Source: Pleurotus ostreatus/Saccharomyces cerevisiae fusant (taxonomy: Eukaryota; Opisthokonta). From it: a stretch of DNA of 64,000 nucleotides. The translations under genes and the position numbers were made by a program. Location of the stretch: contig JAMQCK010000095.1 in assembly GCA_024196135.1 (NCBI GenBank), positions 1 to 64,000 on the forward strand, written 5' to 3'. Shown here piece after piece: positions 1-11,096 of this stretch. Under the pieces are notes generated by a model that ran no database searches, was not told the origin of the DNA, and saw only the letters and a list, made by a program, of their open reading frames with translations. The first letter of the stretch is position 1. Each line of letters opens with the position of its first letter.

Positions 1-29
1 CATCACGAAAATGCCTGGAAGCTGTTAAT

Positions 30-157
30 CGCTTATAAGCGAGCTAAGGGCTTGGAAGGGGCTTGTAAGCGCCACAATCACTGATAAGCACTTTTAATCA
101 GATGGACTTAAATTACCAGCCTCTTACAAGGCCTTTGCCCAACACTTATAAGTGCCC
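30..157. repeat. Cluster of CTTATAAG-type short palindromes
   Basis: The perfect palindrome GCTTATAAGC lies near 32-41 and CACTTATAAGTG near 143-154. Between them are variants such as CTTGTAAGCGC and CTGATAAGCAC. Related GCGCTTACAA and CTTGCAAGC words recur near 1260-1345. The origin is unknown; this could be a decayed inverted-repeat element or a cluster of binding sites. Confidence 0.4.
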
Positions 158-1271
158 GCTCAGTCCCACGTAAAGACCTCGAGTAGTGTACTATATTTTG
201 TATATCCCAGCTATTCAGGCAGCGTACTGGACAGATGGTGAGAAACACATATATTCATCTCTATACTACGCAAGCTAGTGTGTCTACGGTTTACACTACT
301 ACTAAACCACGAGCACCCGAGACAAACCTCCATCCTGACAGTGTGGCCAACGTCGCAACACTGTCTCCTTCTGGGCTCGAGGGCATCGAGGGCGGAGGTG
401 AGGGGGTAGGGATGCGCATAAGCGGCAGCTTCATAACAACCAAGCTAGCAAGGGTAAGTGATATGACTAAAAAAGAAGGGCAGGCAACGTACTTTTGAGA
501 GCTTCACGCGCCAACTTTGGTGTCTGAAGGTAGCGCGGGTATAGACTACACGAATACTGCAGACATGGTCAGAAAGAAAGACGGCACATGGTAGAGACCG
601 TAAACACGTACCTTGCATGATTAGTCCTCTTGTCCTCGGACAAATGGTCAGCTCCGTCATCGGCTCGCGTCGAGCACGAGCGACTACAGCATGCCGCAGC
701 CTGCGCGCGGCGCCGTATGGCCGCCGACTTCCTCGAGGGTGCTATCGTGAAGGATACGCGCGCGGGGGTATGGTCGAGAAGGGAGTGGAAGGGGCCTATG
801 GTAAGTGCGAAGGAGCGCAACCCCGTCAGCATGAGAACGACACAGTAAGGGAGCTGTACTTACGAAGGCGCCGGCGTCGAGCGCGTCCTCGCACGGACGT
901 GCACAGTGAGAGGAAGGAACAAGAGACGTTCCGATCGCGGCCGAGGGGTTAACTCCGCCCAACCACGTGATCGCTCCGCAGCGCGTGGCGATCCCGGAGG
1001 GACTTGCAAACTTCAAAGTTTGCCAGCGCCGCGTCGCTGTCCGACATCTGCGCGGCGCATCCTCGCGGGATGTGTAAATAAAATCTATGTTTTGATCAAT
1101 GTAACGTTGAGAGCCGTCATACTGCGAGTCATCATGGCACGCAGACCGTCGAACCGGTGGCAGCACCAGCCGCCTGCTACTATGCGCGTTGATCTTGCGC
1201 GTCCAAGGTAAGTCCATTTTCGACTACGTACATCTCAAAGACAAGCTGCACGCGAGTCACCTGCAAGCGCG

Positions 1272-1294
1272 TGTAAGCCCTTGCCGGGCTTACA
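1272..1294. repeat. Perfect short hairpin
   Basis: TGTAAGCCC is followed by a five-base loop and GGGCTTACA, giving a nine-base-pair stem. The stem words match the TTGTAAGC / GCTTACAA words near the left edge, so it probably belongs to the same repeat population. No adjacent gene explains it as a terminator. Confidence 0.45.
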
Positions 1295-1847
1295 AGCAGC
1301 TGGTGGTTGGCTGGCCGCGCTTGCAAGCTCCCCAAGCGCTTACAACCGGTCACACGCGTTTCGGGAATTCGTTCGACATTTGGACTTTCCCAATGAGCGC
1401 GACGCCGACTTATTCATCTTCTCTCTGGACTATGCTCAATGCTATCTCCTCGTCCTCGGGCAGCGAGCAAGGGCTGACTCGACGCTGACTAAAGCGCTAA
1501 CCGCCGTATCGTCGTCATCGCGCGCCTGACCGCCGCTCAAACGGACTCAATTGTGTCAGCCTCCTGCTCGGGCGGGGACGTACGGGCGGGCAATGCGCAT
1601 CGTATGGCCCTCGGGACTTTCGCCGGGCACTACCCTCCTTCTCTGCCCCGGGTACACGTCACTCTCGCCCTTCAGCTCTTCACAAGCATGACCCTCCGGT
1701 TCGGGCACGCTAGGAGCCCACCGCGACGCGCGTCGGCGGGTCTGAACTTGATCCTTCAATTCCGTCCACGAAGCTACGGCATGAGTCGTGATGACCGCGC
1801 TGACCAAGAGCGTCGTCCTGAGCCGTGAACCGCCATCAAAGAGGCAG

Positions 1848-1855
1848 TATATATT
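1848..1855 (+). promoter_or_regulatory. TATA box of zinc-finger gene 1
   Basis: TATATATT lies 59 bases before the ATG at 1914. This leaves room for a short 5' leader and supports choosing that ATG. Confidence 0.45.
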
Positions 1856-1913
1856 GGCGTGGGCGACGGGTTGCGGCGCCCACGCCCTTCCGCCGGCTTT
1901 CGGTCGAACCCCC

Positions 1914-3241
1914 ATGTCTGGATATACCGTGCCTGCTGAGCGGCCTCACGACGGGATACGTTTTGTGTACTCGGAGGGGAAGCCTACGGTCGTTCATACT
2001 CCTCGGCGCCCGTATCAGGAGCGCGCCTCGTCTCGAGACCGTATATATGAGGCCCAAGCTGCGCCCAGCAGCACCGAACGTGCTCGGAAGACCCAAGGTG
2101 TGTTCTGTTTCTCGGGTTTTTAGTGGTGTTTGCTCAATCTCATCTCGTCAGGCCCTTCGCCTGTTGGAGAGAGTCAGGATCAGTACTCGGGATACAGTCT
2201 CGGTTCTGCCCTGTCTAGCGGTAGCTCAGTTAGCGTACCCGACAGTACGTCTCAGCAATACACGAGTAGTGATCCCTTCTCGAGCGACCTTCCTCTCGCC
2301 AATTACGGGACGAGTGCTTCTTGGCCATATCTACCTTGGTCGACGTCGGGCGACTCTCTCGGGGACATAGGTGCTTATTCAGCCGAAGAACCATGCTCGC
2401 AGCTAACCTTTCTGACAGATATTTCCTACATGAACGCCCTCGACGGTATGGACAACCAGAACATGATGCAGCCATATCAACAAACGGACTTTGCGACCAT
2501 GTATGGTCTTTTGCGAGGCTCACCCGCATCAGCGCCCGGGCTTCCCAACACCAATGCTCACTATTCCCTACCGCATCCCGCATATCTAGACACGGCACCT
2601 AGCTCATCTTCTTCCCCACGCAATCCTATATCTGCCATACCTCCCACCTCGTCCGCAATACACCCGATATCCCGCACTACGTCAAGTAATGGATCCTCCT
2701 CGGCCTCGCGCGCTGCGTCTCGCTCGTCTACCGCATCCCCGTCGGGTAGCACTGGCGATTCCGCCCTCCCGGTCGCGCGCCCGCAGGTCACCACCGGCGC
2801 CATCGCGCGCGCCTCATGCAAGCGGCGTAGCAGAGAAGTGCCAGACAATTCCGACATTCGATGTCCGCACTGCGGGTCGACGTTCACCAAGAGGCATAAC
2901 TTGAGGAGTGAGTAATCATCATCGTCTTATTTTCGAATGTGATCGCGTGTCCGTTGCATTTCTTTCGCCGAGTTTCATTTTCCTCGCTGGGATCACGGTC
3001 ATTCGCACTTTCTACCTGTTGTTTCTTGGGTCGTTGTCCCCTTTGAACCTATCCTTTGTGGTGCGTGTACTGACCTTCCCTCCCAGACCACATCCGCTCG
3101 CATCTCGACCTGCGGGAGTACGTCTGCCAGCGCTGTCAGGCGGCGTTCAACAATCCTGGTGGCCTATATCGACATCGTCGCGCGAAGGGTGCGTGCGTAG
3201 TATCGGGCGAGGAAGGGGGCCGGAGTCACAGTGTCGATTGA
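1914..3241 (+). CDS. Two-finger zinc-finger protein (C2H2 plus C2HC), gene 1
   Basis: Probable DNA-binding regulator of about 364 residues in three exons: 1914-2097, 2152-2907 and 3087-3241. The first 270 residues or so are low complexity, rich in Ser, Pro, Tyr and Gln. At the C-terminus a classical finger (CPHCGSTF, then HNLRNHIRSH) is followed by CQRCQAAFNNPG, then H and a final Cys, so the second finger has C2HC-like spacing. The second intron splits the Asn codon just before the first zinc-binding His, in phase 1. The zinc-finger genes at 56.1, 58.1 and 63.3 kb have an intron at exactly the same place, so they are paralogs. The long open frame over exon 2 starts at TTG; joining to the ATG exon through the GTGTGT donor restores phase. 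The targets are unknown. Confidence 0.75.
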
Positions 3242-4990
3242 GGCAAACGGACTAGCGACAGCTGTTCTTCTGGCGCCACGCGAGCTCGTGTCAGGCGCTG
3301 TCCATCGCGTCAAGGACGACAAGGGTGGATTTTCCTTCTGTGTGCAATTGGTTTCTTCGCTTCCCGATGCCCTTCCGGGCAATTATTTATGTATCAACAG
3401 CTATGCCGCATGAAGAAAGAATTGTATGTACGACAACGGACGAAGGGATGGGTCGTTGATATACTTGTACTTTCACTTTTACTACCTTACACTAATTACC
3501 TAGATCCAGCGCACGACTAAACTCGAACATGTAGAATTGAACATAGAGAAAAATATGCGTCCCGCCTCGTGTATTCATTGTCGAGGACGCCAGGAGGGGC
3601 AAGCGTTGACTTGCGATGCTTATAGCGCGCATCGCGTAGTCCATGCGGGGAAGCCTGGGGAAGCCGGCTACAAACGAGACTTGCGAGCGAATCTCCGCAT
3701 TGCGCGGGGAAGTGGGTGGACGGCCTCGAGCTAAGGTCAAGAGGTACGGCGCCAGTGCAGACTCCAGGCTGCCGCTGTGAGGCTGCGATTAGCCTTGAGT
3801 GCGCCTAGTCCCAGAATGGGATGTTCGGGCCCGGGAAAGATGCGCTTGAGGTGCATGTTGATGATTGGTTGTGCATGAGCTGGACCGCGAGGACGAAGAG
3901 TATCACAACGAGGGACGAAGAGAATCACAACGAGGGACGAAGAGTATCACGAAGGAGGAAGGGAATCACGTCGGGCCTGTCCAGGGCCCCACTATCACAA
4001 TACATCGGGGCCTACGGTGGTGAAAGTCACGGCAGAATTCGTCGCTTCTTTACGTCGAGTCCTGATTGAGTAGGCTTTATAGGTGCCATGTTGCGAATAT
4101 GAACTCCCATGTGGTGATATAGCTGCCATGTTGCGGGAGCGCGCCTGAGGAATGAACTGCCTGTTTACGCGGTCGCTTCGGAAACGAGCCTTCGGAGACG
4201 TGTGTAGGGCGGTGGGCGCTGCGATTGAGTCAACGAGTACGCGAATGCAGATCACATTCTGCGTCGTGGGTGATGGGATGAGCGGGCCCTGTGAAAGGGG
4301 TGCGAAGCCGCGGAGAGGCTGATCGAGAGATATAGCGGGAGCGACGAAGATATGAACTCACGGGACTGGCTTAGAGTGGCGTCGACGGAGCAGAACAGAG
4401 ATCGGGGGAGCGCGAGCGCCTGTGCTGTGTCGAGATGCGCGGGGGATGACTAGAGCCGAAGCGACATACGCTCGATTTGCGAGGGAGACTTGTGGGGATG
4501 TGGCAACTCCTCGGTGGCGGCGCGTCAATTCATATGCCGGTCTCCTTACACAGAAGGCTGTGGCCTCGCGCGAAGACGTACGTTTTCAGGGGCCGCGTCG
4601 CCGCCTATTTAAGTGTCTGCGAGTGAGAAGCTCGGGAAAAGCGCTCCGCTAACGCATCGTTCACCGCTCAAGAACCTGTTGAGAACGCCAGAGAAGGCGA
4701 CCTAAAAGGAAGGTGAGCAGATTGAATGGCGTCATGCCGATATCACCGCTAATATAAGGGCAGCAGAGCGCTTGTTGCAGCCCCGTGAACGATCTCCTTC
4801 AGCGCGAAGAACAGCAGAAGCGCAAAAATCAGCCCGAGCTCATCGTGAACGACGGTGAGCAGCTCGTTCCCACGGTTCGATTTGGGGACACGCGTGACTC
4901 ACGCGACAACACAGCCAAACCATTATAACGCGCGCGTCACATACAAAAGCATTTCTCGTTCTCGACTTCCATCTCTGCGTTCCATACACC
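3242..4990. other. Long intergenic region
   Basis: No gene recognised. It contains a 22-base tandem repeat (3886-3969), two copies of a TGCCATGTTGCG word near 4087 and 4126, and presumably the trehalase promoter at its right end. Confidence 0.55.
3886..3969. repeat. 22-base tandem repeat, about four copies
   Basis: The unit AACGAGGGACGAAGAGTATC plus two bases is repeated nearly exactly twice. It is flanked by a 5' copy with a changed start and a degenerate 3' copy (GAAGGAGGAAGGGAATCAC). There are no spacers, so this is a minisatellite and not a CRISPR array. Confidence 0.75.
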
Positions 4991-7621
4991 ATGCCGCCCA
5001 GATTCAACCACCCTTCCGGCGTAACCTTTGTCGACGAGAGCGACACCTCGCGCACCCACGCCGACGCCGCGCAGTACTATGGTGGGCCTGACAAGTTCAC
5101 GCGCTCCAGGACGTACAGCGGCGTGCGTAGTCCTTTCATGCATGTCGCGGCCCTTTCTGAGCGAGTTTTCACAGTCGCACATCCAATCCTATGCGGCGCG
5201 CAAGGCGCCCATGTTCGGCGACCCCACGAAGAGCCGCCGTCTATCCCACGACGAGAAACCCTCCGCGCCACGCCGCTTCCTCATCGACGTCGAAGAGACC
5301 ATCCGTGTCATTCTCGAGCAGGAGGACACCGACGGGGACTTCCAGATCAGCGTGACCGACGCGGGCCCGAAGCTCATGCCTCTAGGCACCGCAACGAGCA
5401 ACGGCTTTAAGACGTTTGACATTCGGGTGCGTGCCTCGTCCTCGGCTGAAAGGCGATCGCTAACGTGCTATGCAGGGCACGTACATGCTGTCCAACCTCC
5501 TGCAAGAGCTCGCGCTCGCGCGCGATCATAACCGCAAGCGCATCGTCCTCGACGAGGCCCGCCTTACGGAGAACCCCGTTGACCGCCTTTCACGCATGAT
5601 CAAGAACTCCTTCTGGCACTCCCTCACCCGGCGAATCGACGGCGAGGGGCTGGAGATCATCACGGCGGATCCTAAGAACCGCACTGGGCGGATGAACCCT
5701 CGCATCTATGTACCCTACGGAGAGCCAGAGATGGCTGAGTACTATCGCAAGGTTGCGCGCGAGAAGCCGCATATGCGCCTTGATGTTCAGGTCCTCCCTC
5801 CTAAGCCAGATGACCCCGCATTCGTCAAGAGCTTGAACGATAAGCCCGGTTTGTTGGCATTGGCTATGCAGGAGGTGCTCGATGCTAAGGGCGAGAAGAC
5901 GCTGAAGGGAATTCCCTTCATTGTTCCCGGGGCTCGCTTTAACGAGGTAGGTCATAGGTTCTCTCGGTGCGACCTCCGTTGCTGAACCCACGCCCAGCTG
6001 TACAACTGGGACTCGTACTTCATCTCCCTCGGCTTGCTTGTCGACGGCCATGTTCAAATGGCGAAGAACATGGTCGATCACTTCATCTTCGAGATCAAGC
6101 ACTACAACAAGATTCTCAATGGCAGCCGCAGCTACTACCTTTGCCGCGCTCAACCACCCTTCCTCACCGACATGGCGCTCCAGATCTACAACCAACTTGA
6201 CCGCACGGACGAGGACGCCAACCGTGATTGGCTCAAGCGCGCCATTCAGGCTGCCATCAAAGAGTATCACACCGTCTGGATGTCGGCACCGCGCATCGAC
6301 CCGAAGACGGGCTTGACGCGCTACAGGCCCGAGGGCCTCGGCATTCCGCCAGAGACGGAGGCGTCCCACTTTACCCACATCCTCGAGCCGTACGCCAACA
6401 AGCACGGCATCTCCATCCTCGAGTTCACCGAGAAGTACAACGACGGCGTGCTCAAGGAGCCCGAGCTCGACGAGTACTTCCAGCACGACCGCGGCGTGCG
6501 CGAGTCGGGGCACGACACGACATACCGATTGGAGAAGCGCTGCGCGAACCTGGCGACTATCGACCTGCAGGCGCTCCTCTACAAGTACGAAATTGATATC
6601 GGGACCGCCATCCGGGAGGTCTTCGACGACGAGCTCGAACTCGAGGAGGACTTCGCGCTGTCGCCCTTCCCGCCGACGGAGGAGTCGTACGCGAACCCGA
6701 AGCGCGCGAGCTCGAAGTCGCGGCTGCAGAACAGCGAGGAGTGGTTCCAGCGCGCGGAATTCCGCAAGGCGCAGATCGACAAGTACCTGTGGAACGAGAG
6801 CAAGAGCCTGTACTTCGACTACGACACGGCGACGGAGCAGCAGAGCCTGTACGAGACCGTGACGGCGTTCTGGGCGCTGTGGGCGGGGTGCGCGAGCGAG
6901 GAGCAGGGGTGGAAGTTGGTGTCGAACTCGTTGAAGAAGTTCGAGGTGCTGGGTGGTGTGGTGCCGGGGACGGAGGAGTCGCGCGGGCAGATTTCGCTCG
7001 ACCGGCCTAACCGTCAGTGGGACTACCCGTATGTTGCTTGCATTGTGCGTCGTGCGCATTATGCTGACTGCTTCCAGGTATGCGTGGCCGCCGCACCAGA
7101 TCATGGCATGGGTCGGCTTGGAGCGTTACGGCTACCTCGAGGACGCCCAGCGTCTCGCTTACCGCTTCCTCTACATGTTCGTCTGCATCCTCCCTCGTCG
7201 CGTGCCATTACTGACCTGGCCTCAGGATGACCACCGCCTTTGTCGACTTCAACGGCGTGGTACCAGAGAAGTTCGACGCTGTCAAGCTCTCCCACCTCGT
7301 CGACGCCGAGTACGGCAACCAGGGCATCGACTTCAAGCTCGTGCCCCGTGAGGGCTTCGGCTGGATGAATGGTTAGTGACACTTCCTCCTAATCATGTGC
7401 GATATGCTGATCTCGTTTCTCGCCCAGCTGCCTTCCAGGTCGGCTTGTCGTTCATGACGACCCACATGCGTCGCGCTGTCGCTGCTTGCACGAGCCCTGA
7501 GGTCTTCTTCCGTCAGCCCAACACCGACGCGAACACGCTCGCCGGACACGCACAGCCGTCGAACGACCCGCTCGCCATGGCGATGGACCAGCTCAGGCTG
7601 CCGCAGGAGGATGGCAACTAA
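4991..7621 (+). CDS. NTH1: Neutral trehalase (alpha,alpha-trehalase, GH37)
   Basis: Cytosolic enzyme that hydrolyses trehalose to two glucose molecules, mobilising the stress and spore sugar. Seven exons join in phase (4991-5122, 5175-5426, 5476-5946, 5998-7028, 7078-7176, 7226-7371, 7428-7621) to give about 774 residues, typical of fungal neutral trehalases. Family signatures are present: [15 protein letters not shown], formed across the third intron, and QWDYPYAWPP, formed across the fourth. The motif [12 protein letters not shown] (about 95-106) matches the calcium-binding segment of neutral trehalases. RRLS at Ser68 is a protein kinase A consensus, as expected for a cAMP-controlled enzyme activated through 14-3-3 proteins in yeast; regulation here is inferred. 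There is no signal peptide, so it is not the acid trehalase. One intron uses the donor GTTCGT. Confidence 0.95.
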
Positions 7622-8111
7622 TCGTCTGCCCGCTCGTTCTCCTCGTCCGTCGTGCTTCAGCCTGTCCATCGTGCTTTAGTATATCACGCTTCATCATTCG
7701 TCCTCTCCCTCTACCTATCTTATACAGTAATGGCTCCTGCTCACACCCTAGACCGCAAGACTCGTTAATGATCCTAGTTACTAGAATTCTCCTCGGCCCT
7801 CCGTAGAGCCAAGTGTACAGTACATAATCCATCCTCTTTACCATCACCATCGTGCACTGCAGATATCGGACTTCTCTCTCGTTCTTGTTGGACTGTCTTT
7901 TGGATGTTTCGTCGTTAGCAAGGATGTGTCGTCGTTAGCCAGAATGTTTCCCGCATCTGTCGAAGACTGAAAAGGCGTTGGGCGCGTACCAGTGTGACGG
8001 CGTGTGACTTGTTGAACAATGGTCCACGTGAATATTTTCCCACGAGGGTGAACTTCAACCCTCATCTTGCCCTCAAGGTTTCGGCAACTCCAGTGTTCTT
8101 CTCAACCGGAT
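7622..8111. other. Intergenic region between trehalase and HNH gene
   Basis: Holds the trehalase 3' end and the upstream region of the next gene. A short direct repeat around GTTTCGTCGTTAGCAAG / GTGTCGTCGTTAGCCAG lies near 7905-7940. No gene seen. Confidence 0.5.
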
Positions 8112-8865
8112 ATGGACTCGAATCTGAGCCAGTATGCATTATTTAAGGATGCTCTTGCTCGTCGAATAATTCGCCTATGCGAGGATGGCTCGACCGCCTC
8201 TGACGACCTCGAAGACTTCGCCTCCTACCTCGCCGACGAGACCTTCCCCAGCCTACCGCTTGCCTTCCGAGAAGCAACTTACGAGACACGTGAAGCAATC
8301 GCAGACATAGATGACCTCGCGCTTGATAGCACTCCCGCTTCCTTCGCCGACACACTCATATCCTACGGCCTCGCAGAGGACACTGAGGGCGCCCTCGAGC
8401 TCCTACGGAAGGCGATCGCAGACTACGTATCCGATGCGTGTGCGCCGCCGCCGATATGGTCGTCAACCCGTGCCCAGGAGTGCGAGATGTGCGAGCGGCG
8501 GGTGCCGTTGACGTACCATCATCTAATACCGCGAAGCACGCATGCGAAGGCGCTCAAGAAGCGCTGGCATCCAGAGAGCATGCTGAACTCGGTCGCCTGG
8601 CTGTGTAGGTGAGTTGAGGCTCTTATCTTTCGTGCAAGCTGCAGGATAATCCGGATACTACTTCGACTCGTAGCACGAGCGCGCTCGCTCGCCTGTTCGC
8701 TAACAGACCTCGTTCAGACCTTGCCATACAGCGGTGCACCACGCTGCGTCCAACGAGGACCTCGCTCAGAAGTACTACACCATAGATCTCCTCATGGAGC
8801 GGGAAGACCTGCAGCGGTGGGCTCGCTATGCGTCCAAGCAGCGATTCGGCGTCCGACGCGGATGA
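8112..8865 (+). CDS. HNH-nuclease-like protein
   Basis: Two exons (8112-8608 and 8718-8865) give about 214 residues. The N-terminal half is acidic and helical with no recognised domain. The C-terminal half has CEMCERRVPLTYHHLIPR, then HAKALKKRWH, MLNSVAWLCRPCHTAVHH and a Leu-Met-Glu-Arg helix. This is the layout of the small fungal and bacterial HNH-type family: two CxxC pairs form a zinc site and the HH pair is the likely metal-binding catalytic motif. The intron interrupts the Arg codon between Leu-Cys and Pro-Cys, and joining restores the second CxxC pair. The open frame extends upstream through a TTG codon, but the first ATG in frame is at 8112. The biological role of this family in fungi is not known to me; nuclease activity is inferred from the motif only. 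Confidence 0.8.
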
Positions 8866-9144
8866 GGTACTATCCTATCGTTCAGGCATGTCATGTAGCC
8901 TTTGTCGCGCGTTACATCTGGAAGATCTAGTGATGGATTCCCTGAGATGAAATTCGCCCTTCCCAATATCGACAAACGGGATCTGGTGGTGGCAGGAGGC
9001 AGTCGACAAGCGGATATCGCGGATGATGGAAGTTCGTCATTTCTGCATGCAGTACGTCAAAACCACCGAACAGCACGAAGGGTAAGTGACCACAACGCAC
9101 CATCTCGCCCAGCTACATATTAGACAGATTCGCGAGGTAGTCCA

Positions 9145-10738
9145 TCAAGTGTATTCCACTCTTGCGATTTGTTGTGTCGTCGGGTCGATGTGAAGGAGAA
9201 TCGCTCTGAGAGGGAAGCCCATCGCTCGCCGCGCTTGGACCATCTCCTCCAGTGCGCCAGTCAAGAGCTGGTGCCTTGGTGCCAGGGGGGTCAAGTACAG
9301 AGTTTGCAGACGCGGAACTACGCGCGGCGCCCCGTTGCCGTCCTGGGCAGCGAGTTCCTCCAGGAGAGTCAGCCGGATATGTGGGCTGGCTATAGTGAAG
9401 CCACTCTCAATGTCGAGTGTCGTCAGATCGCTGAGCGAGCTGATGCATTCTTGTTCCGTCTCAGGCGCCCCGCTGAGCTGCAATTCTCGGAGGCGGCAAG
9501 ATGATCGCGCTACAAGGCGCTCGATGTGGCGGCGGTCGTCCTGCAGGAACCCAGGCGCGTAACTCAGGTAGAGGAACTCTAGTACGGGTGTTACAAGGTG
9601 GTCGAGCAGGGACAGACTCGCTTCGCATCGAACGTGCATCGTTAACTTTCGGAGGCGTGGTAGGACAATGAGGATGTCATCGGGCGGAGGGTCTTCGACC
9701 GTGGTGTCATAATTGTAGATCTCCACATTCGGGCACCGGCAAAGGATGCTGTACGCGTGTCGAGCGCTCGAGTTTGTCTGTATTTCCTCGATCTGCCTCC
9801 ACGGCAGATCCGCCCACATGAAGTCGGTCGATGATTTGTGCGTCAGCTCCAGACAGCGCAGAGTCGGGATCATGAAGAGGCCTCCGACAGCTGCCTCACA
9901 TATATCCGTGATGTTCCCTGCGAGGGTGGTGAGGCAGGACATAGGCCGCCCCTTCAGTGCGTCGAAGACCGGCCTCGTTCCTGCTCGCGGCGTACAAGGA
10001 ATTATCCAAAGGGCTGTCCAGCGATGCGAGTGTTGCAGGAGAATTTCGAAAGCCACGGCGTCCCAGCTACCAAGACTACTCTCCGGGTCTGCAAGATACC
10101 TGACGCACTGCGGCAAGGGAAGATCCCTCGAATGAGTCAGGAAAGCCTTCAGTCTGAGCGCGAGCAGATTCTTGTTGGCGTTCCCAGACTGCTGGTCGTC
10201 TCTGTACAGATCGAAGTTGGTCCATATATTTGGGATGTTGAGCATGGTATCTGGACCAACGGTTATTATTAGCGAACACGGCTACGAAGACCTGCCGTTC
10301 TAACGCACCTCTCCACACCTTGCATACAGCACTGAGATCGAGCGGAGCGCATCTCTCGCCAGTGAGGCTGGTACTCTCCTCGCAGCACAGGATGAAGATC
10401 TCGGACAGGATCTCGGTCGGTAGCTTCCGCACCGGCGCGAAGTACGCATCCTGGACATCTAGCAGATGCTTGACTTCGTCTCTAGCCCCCTGGGCCCACT
10501 GCAGAGCGTTTCGCAAGCCTTCAATCTCCCATTCGAGATCAACGAGGCATTGCTGGGTCGAGGCCCTGCTACGCTCGAGAAACGGCATGTTGTCGGCTGC
10601 CGCCAGAAGGTATCGATTGCGCAGGACGGCCTTGTTTGCACCCAGAAGCGGTACATGCAATTGGCCTCGAAAGGTATGGTCACAGTGTTCACAGAGCCGG
10701 TGCTCGAGCTTCAGAGTCTCGAAAAGTAGCTCGACCAT
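9145..10738 (-). CDS. F-box/LRR protein A with N-terminal CxxC motif
   Basis: Probable substrate receptor of an SCF ubiquitin ligase, about 511 residues in two exons (10738-10309 and 10250-9145). It has an N-terminal LCEHCDHTF segment, a helical stretch (about 55-100), the F-box (APVRKLPTEILSEIF to VCKVWRDT, about 105-145), then degenerate leucine-rich repeats to the end. The intron falls just after the Lys-Val-Trp-Arg part of the F-box, and joining gives CKVWRDTMLNIPNIWT, the usual fungal F-box end. It is a paralog of the genes at 11.1-12.7 and 19.6-21.3 kb, which share the CxxC segment, the intron position and the sequence around the start codon. The substrate is unknown. Confidence 0.85.
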
Positions 10739-11096
10739 GATGGTGGTTACAGCGAAGATGGCATTCAGTGGAGCATTCAGTATTCACGGGAGGGGCACGT
10801 GCAGACTGTCACAACGAGTCACGGTCCATGATGCAGCGTAAGGGTTTGGCTCAAACCACGAACCTTGAAGCTTGCAGGTGAGCACCCCTTTCGAAGGGCG
10901 GCTGAGAGGAGGCAAATCAGTAAGGTCAATGACTACGTGGATCAGTTTCACTTGCGAGATCCTCCCTCCAGCAATGCGACAAAGCGTATCGTTTTTACAG
11001 TAAACACGCGTACATGAGGCCGGTAGATATATGGCGACAAACAAAAAAGCCTATACAAGCGAAGTGAAGTACAAGCCGTGTCCAATCAGCTCACCT
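10739..11096. other. Intergenic region between F-box A and F-box B
   Basis: Upstream region of F-box A (minus strand) plus the 3' flank of F-box B. It contains the GTCAC direct-repeat element at 10808-10825 and no gene. Confidence 0.6.
10808..10825. promoter_or_regulatory. GTCAC-N5-GTCACGGT element upstream of F-box A
   Basis: GTCAC, five bases, then GTCACGGT lies 70-87 bases upstream of the ATG of F-box A. The same arrangement recurs upstream of F-box B and, with an eight-base spacer, upstream of F-box C. The binding protein is unknown. Confidence 0.45.

Larger units (their letters stand above)
1..1913. other. Non-coding left flank
   Basis: No convincing gene is visible here. The open frames are short, overlap on both strands and show no family motif or matching splice sites. 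The stretch holds short palindromes near its left end, a hairpin near 1280 and the probable core promoter of the zinc-finger gene that starts at 1914. Confidence 0.6.

Noticed and set aside
2221..2260. tRNA-like GGTAGCTCAGTTAG word
   Set aside because: It resembles a tRNA D-arm (A box), but no GGTTCGAATCC B box or acceptor stem follows at the right distance, and it lies inside an exon of zinc-finger gene 1.
3886..3969. Possible CRISPR array
   Set aside because: Units are directly adjacent without unique spacers, and the genome is eukaryotic. It is a minisatellite.
5590..7104. 504-codon open frame on the minus strand
   Set aside because: It lies exactly opposite the trehalase exons, is Leu/Arg/Val-rich low-complexity sequence and has no family motif. 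It is a shadow of GC-rich third positions.
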